Assembly (NCBI GenBank): GCA_964493075.1
Contig: CAZBNU010000064.1
Span: 1 to 19,839 of the forward strand
Length of the DNA: 19,839 nt
Source of the DNA: SLFT01 sp964493075
Lineage (GTDB): Bacteria; Hydrogenedentota; Hydrogenedentia; Hydrogenedentales; CAITNO01
Reading direction: 5' to 3'
The notes under the pieces were generated by a model. That model had not been told where the DNA came from. It searched no databases and saw only the letters and a program-made list of their open reading frames with translations. Every line of letters begins with the position of its first letter. Position 1 is the stretch's first letter. The position numbers and the translations under genes are program-made. Below are positions 15,157 to 19,839 of this stretch, one piece after another.

Positions 15157-17715
15157 CTAAGGTTGCTTGACGTCCTGAACGCACCGGAAGCCAATGGTGG
15201 CGCACCGGTCCAGTCCCGGCCACAAGAGCAGGAACTTGGTGTGTGTGTTCAACGGTTGCGGCCCGTTCGCCATATACCAGCCGCTGCCTTCAATCTTGTA
15301 GTACGAGCCTCCTCGAATGATGCAGAAGCGGGTGTGTCCATCATCCCGTTCGCTTTCCGTCCATTCCCACACGTTGCCCGCCATAAGATAGCAGCCGTAG
15401 GGGCTGCGGCTTTCCGGCAGGGAACGCACGGGCATGGGCGATGCACCGGCTGGCGGACATTTTGCGGCATCGAATTCGTTGCCCCAAGGCCACACACGGC
15501 CGTCGTCGCCCTGGGCGGCACGTTGCCATTCCGGTTCCGTGGGCAGGCGTTTACCCGCCCAGGCGGCATAGGCGCGGGCATCGTCAAGGTCCACATAGAC
15601 CACCGGCAGGTCGGCAATGGTCTCCGGCATGACACCGTCCGGCCAGTGCTTCAGGAAGTTATGATCATATTTTGGTTTATAGTTGGTTGCCTTCAAAAAT
15701 TGCTGGAACTCACGATTGGTCACTTGGGCTTCATCAATAAAATACGGGTCTACGGAAACCGTATAGTCGTGGGTAATCATCCCGTCATGGGGATGCCCCC
15801 AAATAAACGCGGCCCGTGCTGCATCACCAAGACCTGGGTCGGGATAGCAGCCGCATTCCCGGCGCTGGTGTTCGATATGCATGCTGACCTCGCCTCCCGG
15901 AATTAGCACCATCCCCTCCGGCGTTGTATCGCGGGTAACAGGTTCTGTTTTTGCGACCGGACGCAATTCAGGAACCGGACTGACAAAAGCATCTACCGAA
16001 GCGTCCGGTGTGTTCAAGGCTTCCTGGACAGCCATCAAATCGTCAACCCGAACATCGTCTCCAAAAGTTACGGAAATGCATCCTATGGTTTCCACATCGC
16101 CCCACACCTGCACCCAACCGAACTCCGACATGTCCCAACGCACGGCGCGACCATGCCATACATCCATAATCTGCATGTCATCGGCACGAACATGGGCAGG
16201 CAGTTGCCAGCGCAGTAACAGGCCATGCTGGATGGGTTCGCCCATGTTCCGCAGCGTAAACAGGGTGGTGGGCGCACCAGGCCACCGATGGACAAACAAC
16301 TCCTCATCCAGCGACGGATAGAAAGGGTCCCACAGTTGGGATTGGAACTCTTTGGTGAAAGCGTGAAGAATGGCGGAGCAGCGTTTCCAGCGTGCGGCAT
16401 CAGCGTCGCTACAGGGATTGTATGTTCCGAAAATATTCTCCCAGAACACCATTCCTGTGCCGTTGAAGAAGGCCGTTTCCATTTCCCATTGGTGGCTGCG
16501 TTCCCAGCGGCAGGTATAGTGTTGTGTATGACGCGGTTCAATCCACTTCAATATCGGCATGCCGGGGGGTATCGGATCATGGGGCCATTGCGCCCACGAA
16601 GCGTTGCACAGGCTCAGCTGCTCCACGGGCGGGCACAATTCCGGCATCAACACGACGCCTTCCTTCACACTGTCCACCGCCGTCCGCAATTTCAGTACGG
16701 CGCTTGTCAGCGTATCCAGAAACACACCATCGGCGCCAACCATCTTTATGATTTCCGCCAATCGTTCTTCATCAGAAGCCTCTTCGCGGCGGGTGCCCTG
16801 GTCCCACGGCAGATAAGGAAGCAACACACGCACCCCGTTCTTCTGAAACCGCCGGCAAACATCCCGCAACCCCTCAAGGCCGCCGGGCAAATCCCGGAAG
16901 AAATCGAACTGATTGCGGTCATCCACGCCGATGCGTGGATAGGCGGCCCAGAGAATCACGGAGTCCAGCGCACCAAAACACTCCCTCTTGTCATTGATGA
17001 ATTCCTCAACGAGATAGCCCCCTTCGGGATCATAAAAACTACGGTCGTACATAAAGACAAAGTACTGGGTATAGGCAGACGCCGCCCAGGCGAGATCGTC
17101 CCGGTCATAAATGCCACGGCACAAATGCCCGACGCCGAGTTCCTCCAGGGCACCGCCTAACGCCTTCATACGGCTCACATCGTCAAGGCCAAGTATGACA
17201 CTGGAAATCTCCACACGCTGGTTGTCCTGCTGTTTGAGAAACACTACTGGCGAGGCTGCCCGGCGGCCTTCAGGTACAGTAACCGTAGTCTCCATATCAT
17301 GCCATGCGCCATCACCGGGCAGGTTCATAGTTGCTGCGCTGTCAAGCGAATCGGCGCCTCCGAAACCCAGGTGCAGGGTGACGTCTCCGCCTTCGACAAC
17401 GCGTGCCTTCGCGGCGACATAAAGGGAATCCCCTGCATTGAGTGCGAGGGCGTTCGCCACGGGCGGGGCGAATTGAAACCAGGCATCCTGCGTTGCGGCG
17501 TTCATGATGAGTACACGTCCCGAACCTGCACGCACGGTATTGCGAAACGCCTGCAGATCGCGCAACCATTCCTCCCGGTAGACGCCTGGGCCCGGCCCGG
17601 CAATAAACCAGTCGTTCATCGAAAGGATGGGGCTATGCTGAAATCCCCACGAACAGCCCGCGCCTGTTTCAAACATGGCCGGGCTGAACTGCGGTTCATC
17701 GGGCAGCGCAGACAT
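15157..17715 (-). CDS. glycosidase-like TIM barrel fused to an FGE-like (SUMF1) domain
   Basis: An 852-residue protein. Roughly residues 45-180 look like a carbohydrate-binding beta-sandwich (FQFAPPVANALALNAGDSLYV, then HLGFGG). Residues of about 190-570 resemble glycoside-hydrolase-like TIM barrels of the DUF6259 kind, with DGVFLDTLTSA, GVVLMPELCPP and WENIFGTYNPC. Residues of about 598-850 are a formylglycine-generating-enzyme-like domain: EGMVLIPGGEV, FIDEAQVTNREF, RLPTEPEWQRAA, GNVWEWTES near 778, RGGSYY near 801 and a final IGFRCVQD. The catalytic cysteine pair that follows GGSY in true sulfatase-activating enzymes is absent, so it is not expected to make formylglycine; C-type-lectin-like binding is more likely. 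The ATG at 17715 has AGGAGG seven bases upstream. A longer in-frame reading from 17763 would add a hydrophobic N-terminus but lacks a ribosome-binding site. It is the first gene of a pair with the TPR gene. Confidence 0.75.
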   Translation of the reverse strand: MSALPDEPQFSPAMFETGAGCSWGFQHSPILSMNDWFIAGPGPGVYREEWLRDLQAFRNTVRAGSGRVLIMNAATQDAWFQFAPPVANALALNAGDSLYVAAKARVVEGGDVTLHLGFGGADSLDSAATMNLPGDGAWHDMETTVTVPEGRRAASPVVFLKQQDNQRVEISSVILGLDDVSRMKALGGALEELGVGHLCRGIYDRDDLAWAASAYTQYFVFMYDRSFYDPEGGYLVEEFINDKRECFGALDSVILWAAYPRIGVDDRNQFDFFRDLPGGLEGLRDVCRRFQKNGVRVLLPYLPWDQGTRREEASDEERLAEIIKMVGADGVFLDTLTSAVLKLRTAVDSVKEGVVLMPELCPPVEQLSLCNASWAQWPHDPIPPGMPILKWIEPRHTQHYTCRWERSHQWEMETAFFNGTGMVFWENIFGTYNPCSDADAARWKRCSAILHAFTKEFQSQLWDPFYPSLDEELFVHRWPGAPTTLFTLRNMGEPIQHGLLLRWQLPAHVRADDMQIMDVWHGRAVRWDMSEFGWVQVWGDVETIGCISVTFGDDVRVDDLMAVQEALNTPDASVDAFVSPVPELRPVAKTEPVTRDTTPEGMVLIPGGEVSMHIEHQRRECGCYPDPGLGDAARAAFIWGHPHDGMITHDYTVSVDPYFIDEAQVTNREFQQFLKATNYKPKYDHNFLKHWPDGVMPETIADLPVVYVDLDDARAYAAWAGKRLPTEPEWQRAAQGDDGRVWPWGNEFDAAKCPPAGASPMPVRSLPESRSPYGCYLMAGNVWEWTESERDDGHTRFCIIRGGSYYKIEGSGWYMANGPQPLNTHTKFLLLWPGLDRCATIGFRCVQDVKQP

Positions 17716-17872
17716 AACTGAGCCTCCTATGGCACTTATTAAAAGCAATTGTGTTAAGAACATTCTAAAATCCGTATTGTGCTTGTTTATACTTCTTTTT
17801 CAGGCGCCGTTCCAGATGGACGCTTACAAATGTTTATGCCCACGCGTTTATATGAGCCAATAAGAACTGATA

Positions 17873-18280
17873 CTAGAAATGTTCCTTAAACCACTGGCAA
17901 AGTTGTGCTAATGCCGGGAAATAGCGAAGGCTGACAGCCTGTACCACGTTTTCACAAGTCTCTGAATCGTACGCGTGCGACAACAGGTTTCGATGATCCA
18001 GCATATCAATCCAGACTTGCCCATCTTCAATGATGTGCGCTGCAAAGGCTTCCTTGACCACACTCCGCGGCGTTACTGGCTGCATCGCAATCCCTGCATT
18101 TTCAAGATAATCCTTGAGGGTTTTCCATGCGAGTTCAACAGCCATTTCAAAGCGCTGGATAACCCCTTCCTTCTCAAGGTCGTTAAGGGTTTCCACGCCT
18201 TGTTGAATGGGTTCGCACAGAAGGTTTACGGTACGCTCGAAATTCTCAAAGCGCTGTTTCCAACGGATATCCTGTTCCAT
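17873..18280 (-). CDS. HI0074/HepT-type HEPN protein, nucleotidyltransferase partner absent
   Basis: A 135-residue all-helical protein of the HI0074 (nucleotidyltransferase substrate-binding) branch of the HEPN superfamily. Typical segments are FERTVNLLCEP, GVIQRFEMAVELAWKTLKDYLE, TPRSVVKEAFAA and IDMLDHRNLLSHAYD. The last holds the HEPN R-x4-H pattern at R97 and H102. In most genomes this protein is encoded next to a small MNT nucleotidyltransferase, with which it forms a complex or a toxin-antitoxin pair. No MNT gene (GS-x-D-x-D motif) is visible on either side: the upstream neighbour is a zinc-ribbon protein 34 bases away, and 157 bases separate it from the next gene downstream. AGGAA lies about 9 bases before the ATG. 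Whether it is an active RNase or only a binding subunit cannot be told. Confidence 0.85.
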   Translation of the reverse strand: MEQDIRWKQRFENFERTVNLLCEPIQQGVETLNDLEKEGVIQRFEMAVELAWKTLKDYLENAGIAMQPVTPRSVVKEAFAAHIIEDGQVWIDMLDHRNLLSHAYDSETCENVVQAVSLRYFPALAQLCQWFKEHF

Positions 18281-18314
18281 AGTTGATGTTCCTGAAATAT
18301 AAACCGGGGTCTAA

Positions 18315-18932
18315 TTAAGAAGCTGCAGTCAGCCATTGAATGATCTCTGCCAGGCTTATCACCAGTTGGCCGCGGCCAGACTGAATATACACGCCTATTT
18401 GTGCGATCAGCGTGGATGCCAGAGCGAATTGCCCGATGGCCCAGACGCCCACTGCTATTTGACTTACGCTTACTATACCAACACCGAATTGCGCAATGGT
18501 TATCACGCCGGCAGCAAACTGACCAATGGCAATAAAACCGCGTGCCACTACGGGCATATAGTTTGGGCGAAACTTAAACGCGATATGCACCAGGGGCAAC
18601 CCAGCGATATTCATTTTTGACTTGTACTCAAATCCCCAGCCGTCATATTGCTGCTTTGCTGGTTTGGGAGCGCCACATTGCGGACAGATGAAAGCGTTTT
18701 GCGATACCTCTTTTTGGCATTCACGACAGGGTACTAGTATACCTCCAGCACTTTTCCCCTGTATGTCGTCGCTAATTTGTCGCAAGGGCATTCCGCCAAG
18801 CCTGTTTCTGCCATGTTTTGGTCGCAAGGCATATGCAATCCATTCCGCTTTCGCAGGATTGGGTGCGCCGCAGTTTGGACAGATAGGCGCATTCTCGGAT
18901 ACTTCGTGCTGGCATTCGCGACAGGGAACCAT
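18315..18932 (-). CDS. duplicated zinc-ribbon protein with decapeptide IGQF repeats
   Basis: A 205-residue protein. Two nearly identical zinc ribbons are present: C4, C7, C18, C21 and C69, C72, C83, C86, both inside VPCRECQ-EVS-NA-ICP-CGAP. Each is followed by a similar G-x-PL motif: RLGGMPLRQI after the first, NIAGLPLVHI after the second. The first copy therefore looks like a truncated duplicate of ribbon plus domain start. Residues 136-185 are five consecutive 10-residue repeats, beginning IGQFAAGVIT, IAQFGVGIVS, VSQIAVGVWA, IGQFALASTL, IAQIGVYIQS, with Q always at position 3. This could be a small beta-solenoid or a membrane-associated sheet. Zinc-ribbon proteins with a GLPLVHI segment and Ala/Ile/Gly-rich tails exist in several phyla but have no known role. 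It starts 24 bases after bshB1, so it is probably cotranscribed. AGGAA precedes the ATG. Confidence 0.8.
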   Translation of the reverse strand: MVPCRECQHEVSENAPICPNCGAPNPAKAEWIAYALRPKHGRNRLGGMPLRQISDDIQGKSAGGILVPCRECQKEVSQNAFICPQCGAPKPAKQQYDGWGFEYKSKMNIAGLPLVHIAFKFRPNYMPVVARGFIAIGQFAAGVITIAQFGVGIVSVSQIAVGVWAIGQFALASTLIAQIGVYIQSGRGQLVISLAEIIQWLTAAS

Positions 18933-18956
18933 GGCATGTTTCCTTTACTATACGTT

Positions 18957-19679
18957 TTATAGGTCCGGGAGGGTCGCAAGTTTCAAAGGCGAATCCGTAT
19001 ACATGGGCTCGCCGAATTCTACACCGATGCGTCCGCCCCAGTACCGGGCACGGGTTTCAATCCCTTCCCAAAACTCCTTTGAGGATATCTGGGTGGCAGG
19101 GCCGGGAAAATGGGGATTATGAAACTGGGATTCGTAGGCCTGCAAGGCTTTCATCTTGGTTTCAAAAACCTCGGAAATATCCACCACACAGGGCGGCGCA
19201 CCGGCGAGTTCCGCGTAAGGATAGAAGTAATAGATGCGGGGCGCACGATAGGGCTCCTGCCCTGTATCAATTTGCGCGAGGCCGGAATAATAGTTGGCGT
19301 CCCGGCTAAGTGCGTGGGCGGCGGCGTGATCAGGGTGACGGTCCGGCGCCATCAGGGCGCAGATGATTTTAGGACGATATTTTCGTATAAAGGGGATAAT
19401 CGCCCGCTGCTGTTCCGTCGTATTCGCCAGCCGACTGTCCGGCAATTCGGCGTCTTCCCGAAAACGAATCCCCATGATATATGCAGCGGCTTTTGCTTCC
19501 TTTTCTCGCTGCTCAACATCGCCGCGTGTGCCCATCTCGCCACGGGTCAAATCCAGCACGGCCACACGCTTTCCCTGGCGCTTCAGGTTAATCAACAAGC
19601 CGCCACAGGCCAATTCCACATCATCCGGATGGGCGCCTATGGCAAGTACGTCAACAGTCTCTTTATTCTTGCGACTCAC
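18957..19679 (-). CDS. bshB1: bacillithiol biosynthesis deacetylase BshB1 (LmbE/PIG-L family)
   Basis: A 240-residue zinc-dependent N-acetylglucosaminyl deacetylase, predicted to convert GlcNAc-malate to GlcN-malate, the second step of bacillithiol synthesis. The zinc motif AHPDDVE (H17, D19, D20) and the second motif RHPDH (114-118) are in place. VDVLAIGAHPDDVELACGG, LDLTRGEMGTRG and the ELPDSRL segment are specific to the BshB1 branch rather than to general LmbE proteins. The start is a GTG at 19679 with AGGAGA seven bases upstream (19687-19692). The GTG overlaps the stop of the upstream gene in the sequence GTGA. That gene looks like the end of bshC, which strongly supports the call. BshA, the first enzyme, is not in the window. 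Confidence 0.92.
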   Translation of the reverse strand: MSRKNKETVDVLAIGAHPDDVELACGGLLINLKRQGKRVAVLDLTRGEMGTRGDVEQREKEAKAAAYIMGIRFREDAELPDSRLANTTEQQRAIIPFIRKYRPKIICALMAPDRHPDHAAAHALSRDANYYSGLAQIDTGQEPYRAPRIYYFYPYAELAGAPPCVVDISEVFETKMKALQAYESQFHNPHFPGPATQISSKEFWEGIETRARYWGGRIGVEFGEPMYTDSPLKLATLPDL

Positions 19680-19839
19680 AATTCCATCTCCTGTAATTCA
19701 CGGGTATCCAATTCCAGTTCACTGGTCATGCGCTCGATCAAGGGCCAGCCGTGTTCAAACAAAAAGCTGAATACCGACAGCACCCGTTCTTGCGGCTTGT
19801 TCATGGGCGCAATCAGGGTGCGCAACCGCTCAATCCGTG
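19676..19839 (-). CDS. bshC: C-terminal end of BshC, cysteine-adding enzyme (partial)
   Basis: Only the last 53 residues are visible; the rest lies beyond the right edge. They contain KPQERVLSVFSFLFEHG followed by WPLIERM, which fits the end of BshC proteins (QERVYN-FYFLN-YG-DLI in the better-known Firmicutes members), the last enzyme of bacillithiol synthesis, which adds cysteine to GlcN-malate. The stop TGA (19676-19678) overlaps the bshB1 GTG start, so translation is coupled. The call rests on a short segment plus the neighbouring bshB1. Confidence 0.75.
   Translation of the reverse strand, partial: RIERLRTLIAPMNKPQERVLSVFSFLFEHGWPLIERMTSELELDTRELQEMEL

Noticed and set aside
16225..17160. 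Plus-strand open frame of 311 residues
   Set aside because: It is antisense to the TIM-barrel part of the FGE fusion, which has clear domain motifs.

Overview
The window is 19.8 kb of ordinary-looking bacterial chromosome with moderate GC and short intergenic spaces. I found no phage, plasmid, transposase, CRISPR or RNA gene. The cell is most likely Gram-negative. It encodes a lipobox lipoprotein, an exported diheme c-type cytochrome and a Tat-exported Gfo/Idh/MocA oxidoreductase. It also has the end of bshC followed by bshB1 (bacillithiol synthesis), sugar isomerase-like proteins, a formylglycine-enzyme-like domain and several kinds of intergenic repeat. This mix suggests a PVC-adjacent or Hydrogenedentota-type lineage, but that is inference; no rRNA or marker phylogeny is available here.

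Layout. Bases 1-2144: C-terminal three quarters of uvrA (+). 2145-3797: a sigma70-type promoter with an adjacent palindrome, a diheme cytochrome (+) and a clear intrinsic terminator. 3796-5538: metG (-). 5539-6087: a small conserved-looking gene (-) with its own promoter, plus a hexamer repeat array. 6088-7982: a lipoprotein (+) convergent with a membrane Cache-type sensor (-). 7983-8315: a 333-base intergenic region with the promoter of the next gene. 8316-9149: a sugar phosphate isomerase/epimerase-like TIM barrel (+). 9150-9447: two inverted-repeat elements. 9448-12775: gpmA, a small beta-carbonic-anhydrase-like gene and a GT-C glycosyltransferase/TPR fusion (+). 12776-12946: a hairpin between convergent genes.

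From 12947 to the right edge every gene is on the minus strand. In transcription order these are bshC (partial), bshB1, a duplicated zinc-ribbon protein with decapeptide repeats, an orphan HepT/HI0074-type HEPN protein, a TIM-barrel/FGE-like fusion, a TPR membrane protein, and a Tat-exported Gfo/Idh/MocA oxidoreductase. The first four are tightly packed; bshC and bshB1 overlap by four bases. The FGE fusion and the TPR protein form a second tight pair.

I see no convincing new multi-gene system. The most unusual items are the zinc-ribbon protein with five exact-period decapeptides, the Cache sensor that lacks any recognised output domain, the FGE-like domain without its catalytic cysteines fused to a glycosidase-like barrel, the HEPN gene without its nucleotidyltransferase partner, and hexamer arrays at two intergenic sites.
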